Positions 12,251-19,522 of a stretch of DNA of 36,821 nucleotides are shown here, in pieces. Position 1 is the stretch's first letter. Each line of letters opens with the position of its first letter. The stretch covers positions 1-36,821 of the forward strand of contig NZ_CDCE01000036.1 in assembly GCF_000819805.1 (NCBI RefSeq), written 5' to 3'. A program made the position numbers and the translations under genes. The notes under the pieces are model-generated. The model was not told where the DNA came from, searched no databases, and saw only the letters and a program-made list of their open reading frames with translations. This DNA is from Aeromonas diversa CDC 2478-85 (GTDB taxonomy: Bacteria > Pseudomonadota > Gammaproteobacteria > Enterobacterales > Aeromonadaceae).

Positions 12251-12279
12251 CTTGATTATCGAGGGGCTTGCCACCATCT
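12251..12279 (+). promoter_or_regulatory. Candidate sigma-32 (heat-shock) promoter of prlC
   Basis: CTTGATT (12251-12257), a 14-base spacer, then CACCATCT (12272-12279), compared with the sigma-32 consensus CTTGAAA-N11-16-CCCCATNT. That is 5 of 7 and 7 of 8 positions with acceptable spacing, about 57 bases before the prlC start. E. coli prlC (opdA) is known to be heat-inducible, which supports the reading. Confidence 0.55.
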
Positions 12280-12335
12280 TAGGGATCCAACGACGTGCTT
12301 CTGAAAGGCAGGGGCAGTGTTTTTTAAGAGGAACC

Positions 12336-14381
12336 ATGATGATCAATCCCTTGCTGACGATGGACGGTCTGCCCCCCTTTAGCCAGATCCGTCCCGAGCA
12401 TGTAGAGTCAGCCGTGCTGCAGGCCATTGCCGAGTGCAAGCAGCGTATCGCCGATGTGCTCTCCCATCACGAGCCTTATACCTGGGACAATCTGGTCGCG
12501 CCCCTTGAGGAGGCGAACGATCGCCTGTCGCGGATTTGGTCCCCGGTTTCTCACCTCAATGCCGTGATGAATTCAGAGTCGCTGCGTCAGGCACACGATG
12601 CCTGCCTGCCCCATCTGGCGGAATACCAGACCTTTGTCGGTCAGCATGAGGGGCTGTTTGCGGCCTATAAGGCCCTGGCAGAGAGCGACGACTTCCCGCT
12701 GCTGAGCGGCGCCCAGCGCAAAGAGATCGAGAACAACCTGCGTGATTTCCGTCTCTCCGGGATCGACCTGCCGGCCGAGCAGAAGCAGCGTTATGGTGAG
12801 ATTCAGGCTCGCCTCTCCGAGTTGGCGTCGCGCTTTAGCAACAATGTGCTGGATGCGACCCAGGGTTGGCACCGACTGGTGCAAGATGAGGGCAGTCTGG
12901 CCGGTCTGCCGCCGAGTGCGCTGGCCGCCGCCGCGGCTCAGGCCCGCGCCCGCGAGCTGGATGGCTGGCTGTTTACCCTCGACATCCCCTCCTACCTGCC
13001 GGTCATGATGTACGCCGATAACCGGGAGCTGCGCGAGGAGATGTACCAGGCCTATGTCACCCGGGCCTCCGATCAGGGGCCCTGTGCCGGAGAGTGGGAT
13101 AACAGCGCCGCCATGGCCGAGATCCTGACTCTGCGCCTCGAGCTGGCTCGTCTGTTGGGGTTCGCCAACTATGCCGAGCTATCGCTGGCCACCAAGATGG
13201 CGGACAAGAGCGAGCAGGTGATTGGTTTCCTTGAGGATCTGGCTACCAAGTCTCTCTCCCAAGGCCATGCCGAGTTGCAGGAGATTCGTGACTTCGCGGC
13301 CGCAGAGCACGGGGTGAGCGAGCTGGCGGCCTGGGATATTCCCTACTACGCCGAGAAGCTCAAGCAGCATAAGTTCTCTATCTCTGACGAGCAGCTGCGC
13401 CCTTACTTCCCGGCCAAGAAGGTGGTGGCCGGCCTGTTCGAGGTGGTACACAGGGTGTTTGGCTTGCGGGTTCGCGAGCGCTTGGGCATCGAGACCTGGC
13501 ACCCTGATGTGCGTTTCTACGATATCTATGACCAGGAAGAGGAGCTGCGTGGTAGCTTCTATTTGGATCTCTATGCCCGCGCCAACAAGCGTGGGGGGGC
13601 CTGGATGGACACCTGCCTGGGGCGTCGCTATCGCAGCGATGGCAGCTTGCAGCGTCCGGTGGCTTACCTGACGTGCAACTTCAACGGGCCCGTGGATGAC
13701 AAACCGGCACTCTTTACCCACAACGAAGTGGTGACCCTGTTCCACGAGTTCGGGCATGGCATCCATCACATGCTGACGGCCATCGATGTGGCCGGGGTGG
13801 CCGGTATCAACGGGGTGCCCTGGGATGCGGTCGAGCTGCCGAGTCAGTTCCTCGAGAACTGGTGTTGGGAGTCCGAGGCACTTGCTTTCCTCTCTGGTCA
13901 CTACGAGAGCGGTGAGCCCCTGCCCGATGCGCTGCTTGGCAACATGCTGGCCGCACGCAACTTCCAGGCCGCGATGCAGATGCTGCGTCAGCTGGAATTC
14001 GCCCTGTTTGATTTCCGCCTGCACATGAGTGACGAGCCGGCCAGCTCCGAGCTGGTGGCACGGGTGCTCGGCCGCGTTCGCGAGCAGGTGGCGGTGATGA
14101 CGCCTCCGGCCTTCAACCGCTTCCAGCACAGCTTCTCCCACATTTTTGCAGGCGGTTATGCGGCGGGGTATTACAGCTACAAGTGGGCCGAAGTGCTCTC
14201 CGCCGATGCCTACTCCCGCTTTGAGGAAGAGGGGATCTTCAACCGGCAGGTGGGCGCCGATTTCCTGCACTGCATTTTGGAGAAAGGGGGGGCCAAGGAG
14301 CCGATGGCGCTATTCCGGGCTTTCCGGGGTCGCGAGCCCCAGGTGGATGCCCTTCTGCGTCATAGTGGGATCTCTGCCTGA
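12336..14381 (+). CDS. prlC: Oligopeptidase A
   Basis: A cytoplasmic M3-family zinc metallopeptidase that degrades short peptides, including signal-peptide fragments. The 681-residue length matches E. coli PrlC/OpdA (680). The zinc motif HEFGH is at H470-E471-F-G-H474, with a further Glu ligand expected in the downstream region around VELPSQFLENW. The ATG at 12336 (MMINPLLT) is chosen because AAGAGGAA precedes it; an upstream in-frame ATG at 12225 would add 37 residues and has no good ribosome binding site. In E. coli prlC forms an operon with rsmJ; here a GGDEF/EAL gene and a terminator lie between them. Confidence 0.94.
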   Translation: MMINPLLTMDGLPPFSQIRPEHVESAVLQAIAECKQRIADVLSHHEPYTWDNLVAPLEEANDRLSRIWSPVSHLNAVMNSESLRQAHDACLPHLAEYQTFVGQHEGLFAAYKALAESDDFPLLSGAQRKEIENNLRDFRLSGIDLPAEQKQRYGEIQARLSELASRFSNNVLDATQGWHRLVQDEGSLAGLPPSALAAAAAQARARELDGWLFTLDIPSYLPVMMYADNRELREEMYQAYVTRASDQGPCAGEWDNSAAMAEILTLRLELARLLGFANYAELSLATKMADKSEQVIGFLEDLATKSLSQGHAELQEIRDFAAAEHGVSELAAWDIPYYAEKLKQHKFSISDEQLRPYFPAKKVVAGLFEVVHRVFGLRVRERLGIETWHPDVRFYDIYDQEEELRGSFYLDLYARANKRGGAWMDTCLGRRYRSDGSLQRPVAYLTCNFNGPVDDKPALFTHNEVVTLFHEFGHGIHHMLTAIDVAGVAGINGVPWDAVELPSQFLENWCWESEALAFLSGHYESGEPLPDALLGNMLAARNFQAAMQMLRQLEFALFDFRLHMSDEPASSELVARVLGRVREQVAVMTPPAFNRFQHSFSHIFAGGYAAGYYSYKWAEVLSADAYSRFEEEGIFNRQVGADFLHCILEKGGAKEPMALFRAFRGREPQVDALLRHSGISA

Positions 14382-14393
14382 TTTTCATACAAT

Positions 14394-14418
14394 AAGGGGC
14401 CGTCAGGCCCCTTTTTTT
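14394..14418 (+). terminator. Intrinsic terminator after prlC
   Basis: AAGGGGCC (14394-14401) pairs with GGCCCCTT around a GTCA loop, and the T-run continues to 14418. It lies 12 bases past the prlC stop and should uncouple prlC from the downstream GGDEF/EAL gene. Confidence 0.9.
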
Positions 14419-14502
14419 CATGCATTTTCATGCAGTCGAGGTAGCATGTTTGCAGTCACTCCGTCTCTTGGATAGAGTCGGTTTTTCACCCATCAACCAG
14501 AG

Positions 14503-17121
14503 ATGTCCCCCCTTGCCATGAGGCGAGTGCTTGATTCCGTTTATCGCATCATAACCGCGCTTTCCGATGTGTCGGGCGTGGCCTATTTCGAACGTTTCGT
14601 GACGGACATCGCGGCGGCGATGGGGGCTGATGCCGCCATGATTTATCGGTGGCAGCCGGAACAGTTGTCTCCTCTGGCCGTCTGGCCGCAGTGCGTCATG
14701 ACGCCACTCTGCACGACCGGCGATACCCCTCACGTCATGGCCCTCGAACAGGGCGAGATCTGGTTTTCCGAACAGTTGTCACGCCTCTTCCCTTACGCCG
14801 GCTTATCCTATGAGGCCTATGCCGGTGTCCGTCTGTGCAGTGCCACCGGGGAGACGGCCGGACTCTGTTGCCTGCTGTTCCACCAACCTCAACCCGGTCT
14901 CGAGCGTGCTATGGGATTGCTGCGCATGTTGGCGCCGCTCGCGGGTCGAGAACTGGCGTTGGTGCAGCCCGATGGGATGGTCGGCACATCGGGCCGGATT
15001 GCGGAGGATGCGAAGCCTGGGATGACGCCGCCCACGGCAGCCCCTCTGCAAGAAGCGCCCTTTCTCAGCACCATGCTGGCCCATTCGCCTATGGGGATCG
15101 GCAGGCTCGACTCGAGCGGGACGTTCTTGTGGGGGAACGAGTCGTTGCTGCAGATGTTGGGGTACAACCTGGCCCAGTTGCAGGCGCTCGGGGTGGCGCA
15201 GCTGAACCACCCCGATGATGATGTCGTTAATCTTCCCCCCTATGACGTCTTGCGTCGAGGGGAGGCTCGCACCTTTACGCAAGAGATGCGCTATCTGCGT
15301 CGGGATGGTTCACTCAAGTGGGGGCGGGTCACAGTGGCGGTGATCCACGACAGTACCGCCGTCAGCGACAGTTTCATGTTTCTGCTTGAAGACATCGATG
15401 GCATCAAACGGGATGCCGAACAGCTGAGGCTCTCCCACCGGGTTTATGACAACCTCTCCGAGGCGATCCTGGTGTGCGATGCCGAGAGCCGGATTATTTC
15501 GGTGAATCCGGCCTTTGAGCAGATCACGGGTTACCGGATGGAAGAGGTGCTGGGACAACGACCCAGCCTGCTCAAGTCGGGACTGCATGAGCAAGCCTTC
15601 TATGCCGATATGTACCATGCGCTGGCCAGGGTGGGCGTCTGGCGTGGCGAGGTGTGGAACAAGCGCAAGAGTGGCCGCATCTATCCCCAGCAACTGATGA
15701 TCAGCTGCCTGCGCGATGAGGGCGAGATTTCTCAGTACATCGGGATCTTCAGCGATATCTCCCAATCCAAATTGGCCGAGCAGAAGATCGTCAATCAGGC
15801 GAATTACGATAGTCTGACCGGTCTGCCCAATCGCTGGCTCTTCTCCCGCTGCCTGACCCGCTTCTGTGAACGGGGCGAGCGCTTTGCCCTGATGGTGCTC
15901 GACCTTAACAACTTCAAGGCGGTCAACAACTCGATGGACCACCATGCGGGTGATGCACTGCTGCGAGAGGTGTCGGATCGTTTGGTGAGTCGGGTTAGGA
16001 CCGATGACCTGGTGGCAAGAATCGGGGGGGATGAGTTCGCCTTCTTGGTGCCCGGTGTTGTCAGCCAGCGTCAGGCCGAGCTGTTCGCCAAGCAGGTGAT
16101 GGGTGGCTTCAGCCGACCCTTTATGTTGGCGAATCAACACCTGTATGTGACGGCAACTCTGGGGATCACCCTCTGCCCCATCGACGATAATGAGGCCGAC
16201 ATCTTGCTGCGCAACGCGGAGCAGGCTCTTTTCGAGGCCAAGCGCAAGGCCAAGGTGATGGCGGTCTACTGTAACTCGATGCGGGAGGAGGTGAAGATCC
16301 GGCATCGGATGCAGCAGGAGTTGGCAGAAGCCATCAAGCAGGGCCAGCTCTCTATGGCCTATCAACCCATCTGGGATAACCGCACCGGCTGTGTCACCAA
16401 GCTGGAGGCTCTCGTGCGTTGGTATCACCCCGAGTGGGGGCAAGTCTCTCCCGCTGACTTTATTCCTCTGGCCGAGGAGGCGGGCTTGATCCAGGGGTTG
16501 GGGGAGCTGGTGTTGTGGCACTCTTGCCGCGACTTGGCGCAGTTAAAACAGTCCGGGTTTCCACAGCTGCAGATGTCTATCAACCGATCTGCCCTCGAGT
16601 TTCAGACCATAGATACCGAGGGGAGTGAGTGGCTCAAGGTGATCAAGCACTTTGGCCTCTCTCCTCAAGATATAGTCATCGAGATCACCGAAACCTTGCT
16701 GATGGACGCCGGGGATCAGCACAGGCAACGCATTGAGGCGCTTCGCCGGGCAGGCTGTCAGATTGCCATCGATGATTTCGGGACCGGCTATTCGGCACTG
16801 AACTATCTGCGTAATTTCCCCGTCGATCTGGTCAAAATAGATCGCTCCTTCGTGCGCCACATTCCCTTCAACGAACAGGATCGCATGCTGCTTGAGGGGA
16901 TCATCAACATAGTCCACAACCTGGGCATGCAGGTGGTCATTGAAGGGGTCGAAACCAACGAACAACTCAACTTCCTGTGCAACAAGGGCTGTGCCTTTAC
17001 CCAGGGTTATCTGCTCAGCCGTCCACTGGCGTTCGATGATCTCTGCTCCTACCTGGAGCTCAATGACAAGGGAATAGAGGAGAAGCGACTCTCTTCTGAG
17101 TCGGAAATGGCCTTGTGGTAG
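14503..17121 (+). CDS. GAF-PAS-PAS-GGDEF-EAL cyclic-di-GMP signalling protein
   Basis: An 872-residue cytoplasmic protein with no clear membrane segment. Layout: GAF-like about 10-150, PAS about 190-305, second PAS about 306-425, GGDEF about 426-590, EAL about 600-850. The diguanylate cyclase signature GGDEF (508-512) is intact and the inhibitory I-site RxxD is present (RTDD 499-502, five residues before GGDEF). The EAL motif is intact (635-637), with DDFGTGYS (757-764), KID (778-780) and EGVE (814-817), so phosphodiesterase activity is plausible. Which activity dominates cannot be told from sequence. Start at 14503 has a weak ribosome binding site; 14518 is an alternative. It sits between prlC and rsmJ. 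Confidence 0.88.
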   Translation: MSPLAMRRVLDSVYRIITALSDVSGVAYFERFVTDIAAAMGADAAMIYRWQPEQLSPLAVWPQCVMTPLCTTGDTPHVMALEQGEIWFSEQLSRLFPYAGLSYEAYAGVRLCSATGETAGLCCLLFHQPQPGLERAMGLLRMLAPLAGRELALVQPDGMVGTSGRIAEDAKPGMTPPTAAPLQEAPFLSTMLAHSPMGIGRLDSSGTFLWGNESLLQMLGYNLAQLQALGVAQLNHPDDDVVNLPPYDVLRRGEARTFTQEMRYLRRDGSLKWGRVTVAVIHDSTAVSDSFMFLLEDIDGIKRDAEQLRLSHRVYDNLSEAILVCDAESRIISVNPAFEQITGYRMEEVLGQRPSLLKSGLHEQAFYADMYHALARVGVWRGEVWNKRKSGRIYPQQLMISCLRDEGEISQYIGIFSDISQSKLAEQKIVNQANYDSLTGLPNRWLFSRCLTRFCERGERFALMVLDLNNFKAVNNSMDHHAGDALLREVSDRLVSRVRTDDLVARIGGDEFAFLVPGVVSQRQAELFAKQVMGGFSRPFMLANQHLYVTATLGITLCPIDDNEADILLRNAEQALFEAKRKAKVMAVYCNSMREEVKIRHRMQQELAEAIKQGQLSMAYQPIWDNRTGCVTKLEALVRWYHPEWGQVSPADFIPLAEEAGLIQGLGELVLWHSCRDLAQLKQSGFPQLQMSINRSALEFQTIDTEGSEWLKVIKHFGLSPQDIVIEITETLLMDAGDQHRQRIEALRRAGCQIAIDDFGTGYSALNYLRNFPVDLVKIDRSFVRHIPFNEQDRMLLEGIINIVHNLGMQVVIEGVETNEQLNFLCNKGCAFTQGYLLSRPLAFDDLCSYLELNDKGIEEKRLSSESEMALW

Positions 17122-17154
17122 ACTGCCCGGCAGTGATTTAACCTGACTGGCATA

Positions 17155-17907
17155 ATGATGCAGATCCTTCTTGAAGACCCTTCCCGCCAGGACGAGGCCA
17201 AGTGCCTGCATGCACGGCTGGCCTCCGTCGATCTCCCCGAGTTCGCGTTGGCCCTTACGAGTGAACGACTCGAGCTGCGTAAGCTTGATGAACCCAAGCT
17301 GGGAGCCATCTTTGTTGACTTTGTTGCCGGTGCCGTCGCGCATCGGCGCAAGTTCGGCGGGGGGCGGGGGCAATCCATCGCCAAGGCAGTGGGACTCAAG
17401 GCCGGGGCCACGCCAAGCGTGGTGGATGCTACGGCAGGGTTGGGGCGGGATGCCTTTGTCCTGGCATCGCTTGGTTGCCGGGTCACGCTGATCGAGCGCA
17501 GCCCTGTGGTCGCCGCTCTGCTGGCGGATGGCCTCGAGCGGGCCAGCCGCGACCCCGAGATTGGCAGCTGGGTGGGCGAGCGGATGCAGCTATTGCACGG
17601 CCCTGCCCTTGCCACTCTGGAGGCGTTGCGGGAACGCCCCGATGTGATCTATCTCGATCCCATGTTCCCCCATAAACAGAAGTCTGCCTTGGTCAAAAAG
17701 GAGATGAGGGTGTTTCAGTCTCTGGTGGGGGCGGATCTCGATGCGGATGCGCTGCTGCCGGTCGCCCTTAAGATGGCGGGCAAGCGGGTGGTGGTGAAGC
17801 GTCCCGACTATGCGGGCTGGCTCAATGAGCAGAAGCCGAGTATGGCCATCGAGACCAAAAACAATCGCTTCGATGTCTATGTGCTTTCGGCCATGGAAAG
17901 CGCATAA
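17155..17907 (+). CDS. rsmJ: 16S rRNA (guanine(1516)-N(2))-methyltransferase RsmJ
   Basis: A SAM-dependent enzyme that methylates G1516 of 16S rRNA. The 250-residue protein closely tracks E. coli RsmJ (YhiQ): [30 protein letters not shown], the SAM motif [17 protein letters not shown] and the catalytic-region motif [20 protein letters not shown] are all visible. It starts 33 bases after the GGDEF/EAL gene and may be co-transcribed with it. Its stop codon overlaps the T-tract of the convergent Csr-type RNA terminator (17906-17935), so the two transcripts abut tail to tail. Confidence 0.93.
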   Translation: MMQILLEDPSRQDEAKCLHARLASVDLPEFALALTSERLELRKLDEPKLGAIFVDFVAGAVAHRRKFGGGRGQSIAKAVGLKAGATPSVVDATAGLGRDAFVLASLGCRVTLIERSPVVAALLADGLERASRDPEIGSWVGERMQLLHGPALATLEALRERPDVIYLDPMFPHKQKSALVKKEMRVFQSLVGADLDADALLPVALKMAGKRVVVKRPDYAGWLNEQKPSMAIETKNNRFDVYVLSAMESA

Positions 17908-17935
17908 AAAGATGGGGGCGACTTGCGTCGCCCCC
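17906..17935 (-). terminator. Intrinsic terminator of the shorter CsrB-like RNA
   Basis: On the minus strand GGGGGCGAC pairs perfectly with GTCGCCCCC around a GCAA (GNRA-type) tetraloop, followed by ATCTTTTT. The T-run corresponds to the A-run at 17906-17910, overlapping the rsmJ stop. On the plus strand the hairpin has no T-tract, so it may end rsmJ only weakly. Confidence 0.85.
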
Positions 17936-17968
17936 GGTAGTCGTATCGTTCAATTCCGTGAACGTGGT

Positions 17969-17991
17969 TGCTCCCTGCAATCCCTGACTAT
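17969..17991. repeat. Repeat copy 1: conserved 3' segment of the Csr-type RNAs
   Basis: These 23 bases are identical to 18522-18544 (core CTCCCTGCAATCCCTGACTA). The surrounding sequence is similar but diverged, including a shared CCCCTTCCCAATCC tract and the G/C terminator hairpin, which shows the two RNA genes are paralogous. Confidence 0.95.
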
Positions 17992-18184
17992 ACCTATCCC
18001 TTAGGTTTCCCCTTCCCAATCCGTTGGGGTGTCCATGCGGCCATCTTGGCCAGACGAGTCATCCTTACTCGCCGCACTATCTCCATCCTGGGAGGTGTCC
18101 TTTACCACATCCTGTGGCTAGTCCATTTGCCCTACCCTGGCAGCCGACCTTCCTAGTCGACTTCAGTGCGTCCGTGCATGAGTA

Positions 18185-18212
18185 ACTATAAGGATTTTTC
18201 GCCCTCGCTCAA
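18185..18212 (-). promoter_or_regulatory. Promoter of the shorter CsrB-like RNA
   Basis: Minus-strand -35 TTGAGC (18207-18212), 16-base spacer, -10 TATAGT (18185-18190). Predicted start is near 18178. Confidence 0.65.
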
Positions 18213-18369
18213 TCGAGCTCGTAGCGGTAGACCGATGCTGTGATGTTACCAACACGGCGCTAATTTTTAAATTCGTTTAATATCATGGTGTTGTGATGTG
18301 TCTGCGGCGGTTTTGGTATTGGGGATTCCGAGCCTGTCGCCAGGGTTGCAGGTGTAAGGCTCACGTCAT

Positions 18370-18388
18370 CTATGGCGAATGTCTCACA
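18370..18388 (-). promoter_or_regulatory. UvrY/GacA-type upstream activating box, copy 1
   Basis: Minus strand TGTGAGACATTCGCCATAG, identical to 19038-19056. It fits the left half and centre of the GacA/UvrY consensus TGTAAG-N2-AT-N3-CTTACA (TGTGAG, AT), with a degenerate right half. It lies about 190-210 bases upstream of the predicted RNA start, the distance expected for csrB control in enterics. Confidence 0.65.
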
Positions 18389-18460
18389 ACTTGGTTTTCC
18401 TGCACAGGGGCAGAGTGCGCAACCGTTTTTACTGGGTAAGCTTGAGGCAGCGCGAAATAA

Positions 18461-18490
18461 GAAAAGGGGGGCGGCTTTCGCCGTCCCCCC
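18461..18490 (-). terminator. Intrinsic terminator of the longer CsrB-like RNA
   Basis: Minus strand GGGGGG-A-CGGC, a GAAA tetraloop, GCCG-CCCCCC, then TTTTC. One bulged A interrupts an otherwise perfect 10-bp stem. Confidence 0.9.
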
Positions 18491-18521
18491 TGAGTCGTGT
18501 TGTCCAATCCCTGAACAGCCA

Positions 18522-18544
18522 TGCTCCCTGCAATCCCTGACTAT
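18522..18544. repeat. Repeat copy 2: conserved 3' segment of the Csr-type RNAs
   Basis: Identical over 23 bases to 17969-17991; it lies at the equivalent position upstream of the terminator in the longer RNA. Confidence 0.95.
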
Positions 18545-18853
18545 TTCCTTTCCTTAGGAATTTCCCCTTCCCAATCCATCGGGGTGTCCGCAGCCTCCTG
18601 GCCTGGCTACCATCCTGGCAACCGCGCTCTCTCCATCCTGGAGGTGTCCTTTAACGCTTCCAGCGTGTCCCTGTTCATCCGTGAGGCGCATTCGTCCTGA
18701 ATACGCTAACTCTTCCTGAGTCGGTCCAACCGCTTCCAGCGGGCATCCTGTCGTCCATGGGCTGCTCTGTCCTGAGCAACCGTATCCATCCTGGATACTC
18801 CATCCTGCCTTGGAAACCGGACATCCATCCGGTGCTGCTTCCCTATGACCCTC

Positions 18854-18881
18854 ATACTAAGGATTACCGGGCTGCGAACAA
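18854..18881 (-). promoter_or_regulatory. Promoter of the longer CsrB-like RNA
   Basis: Minus-strand -35 TTGTTC (18876-18881), 16-base spacer, -10 TAGTAT (18854-18859). Both hexamers are imperfect, as expected for an activator-dependent promoter. AATCCTTA just at the -10 is shared with the other copy. Predicted start is near 18847. Confidence 0.55.
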
Positions 18882-19037
18882 GGGGGCTTTTGAGTAAAGA
18901 AAAGTTTAAGAAGCAGATAAAAGTTATATTGTTGACCATGTCCATTAAAAATCAATTAGTTATGTTTTTTGTTGGCGTTGTTCGATGACCTGAGAAATGG
19001 TTTGCGTACGCACCGAAACTGCACCTTCTTACATTGG

Positions 19038-19056
19038 CTATGGCGAATGTCTCACA
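19038..19056 (-). promoter_or_regulatory. UvrY/GacA-type upstream activating box, copy 2
   Basis: Same 19 bases as 18370-18388. The gap from the box to the -10 element is 184 bases here and 185 in the other copy when measured from their lower ends. An AT-rich tract lies between box and promoter in both genes. Confidence 0.65.
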
Positions 19057-19156
19057 TGGCGTAAAAGACCGGGTTCATCCCTCAACTGCCAGTGTTCTTG
19101 TCTGAAAAAAAGTTAAATCTCAGAGTTTGATTTTCATGATGATGTGCTGTGTAAGG

Positions 19157-19184
19157 AAAAAATAAGGCGCCATGAAGGCGCCTT
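19157..19184 (-). terminator. Intrinsic terminator of the 50-residue gene
   Basis: Minus strand AAGGCGCC and GGCGCCTT form a perfect 8-bp stem (19164-19171 with 19177-19184) with a 5-base loop, followed by ATTTTTT. It ends the small gene whose stop is at 19215. Confidence 0.88.
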
Positions 19185-19214
19185 GATGGAGAGCTGACCG
19201 CCAGTCAGGCGGTA

Positions 19215-19367
19215 TTAATCGATATGCTCCCGTTGTTGCATGGCAATCAACGCTTGCTGTTCGTGTGGAGTAAGACCCAATTCGTCGCAGGCTTGTTCAA
19301 AGCTGAACCCCAGATGACACATCATGATATCGATAGCTGGCAGGTAGTTTTTCATCATCTCATCCAT
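19215..19367 (-). CDS. Small hypothetical protein (50 aa)
   Basis: I do not recognise this protein. From the ATG at 19367 it begins MDEMMKNYLPAIDIMMCHLG and has 50 residues, predicted mostly helical, with a hydrophobic Met/Cys-rich first half and a Gln/Glu-rich end. The start is chosen because GGAAGGG lies just upstream; an in-frame Met at 19418 has no comparable site. A strong terminator follows 30 bases past the stop, which supports a real single-gene transcript. It lies upstream of the Csr-type RNA genes on the same strand. Confidence 0.6.
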   Translation of the reverse strand: MDEMMKNYLPAIDIMMCHLGFSFEQACDELGLTPHEQQALIAMQQREHID

Positions 19368-19522
19368 TAGCCCTTCCCCCGTGCCCCATCTTATGCCCGA
19401 GCAGAGGAGGGGGGGCAATTAGACTTTAGGCGAAGTAGGGGGAGGGCTCTGCCCCCGCGGAGTCATTTTTGTTAGGCTTGGACTCAATAATCATGAGTGT
19501 GTGGTGGCAGGAGAAACCAAGC

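Larger units (their letters stand above)
17906..18178 (-). ncRNA. CsrB/CsrC-family CsrA-sequestering small RNA, shorter copy
   Basis: A predicted minus-strand RNA of about 273 nt. It carries roughly 16 GGA motifs, several displayed in hairpin loops: CCAC-AGGAT-GTGG-type at 18105-18117, CTCC/GGAG at 18091-18104, and GAGT/ACTC at 18056-18070. That is the hallmark of CsrB-type RNAs, which bind and titrate the translational regulator CsrA/RsmA. It has a promoter ending at 18185, a terminator at its 3' end, and an upstream UvrY/GacA-like box. It shares its 3' third with the longer copy at 18461-18847. The start is estimated from the -10 position. Short frames inside it lack protein character. Confidence 0.8.
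18461..18847 (-). ncRNA. csrB: CsrB-family CsrA-sequestering small RNA, longer copy
   Basis: A predicted minus-strand RNA of about 387 nt, close to the size of E. coli CsrB (about 369). I count about 32 GGA motifs. At least eight sit in the loops of short perfect stems: 18631-18643, 18654-18666, 18690-18702, 18710-18720, 18730-18742, 18764-18777, 18782-18798 and 18816-18833. Their loops read AGGAT, TGGAA, AGGAC, AGGAA, TGGAA, AGGACA, AGGAT and TGGATG on the minus strand. This array is diagnostic of RNAs that sequester CsrA. It has a promoter, a strong terminator and a UvrY-like box in the same geometry as the shorter copy. The 5' end is estimated. Confidence 0.87.

Noticed and set aside
17968..18945. 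Short open frames inside the rsmJ-yhhN gap (for example 17968-18156, 18372-18557, and 18706-18945 on the minus strand)
   Set aside because: They lack convincing ribosome binding sites or protein-like composition, and coincide with the repetitive GGA/TCC hairpins of the Csr-type RNAs.
18930..18975. IHF binding site in the AT-rich tract upstream of the longer Csr-type RNA
   Set aside because: AATCAA is present but the distal TTR part of the consensus does not fit at the required spacing.
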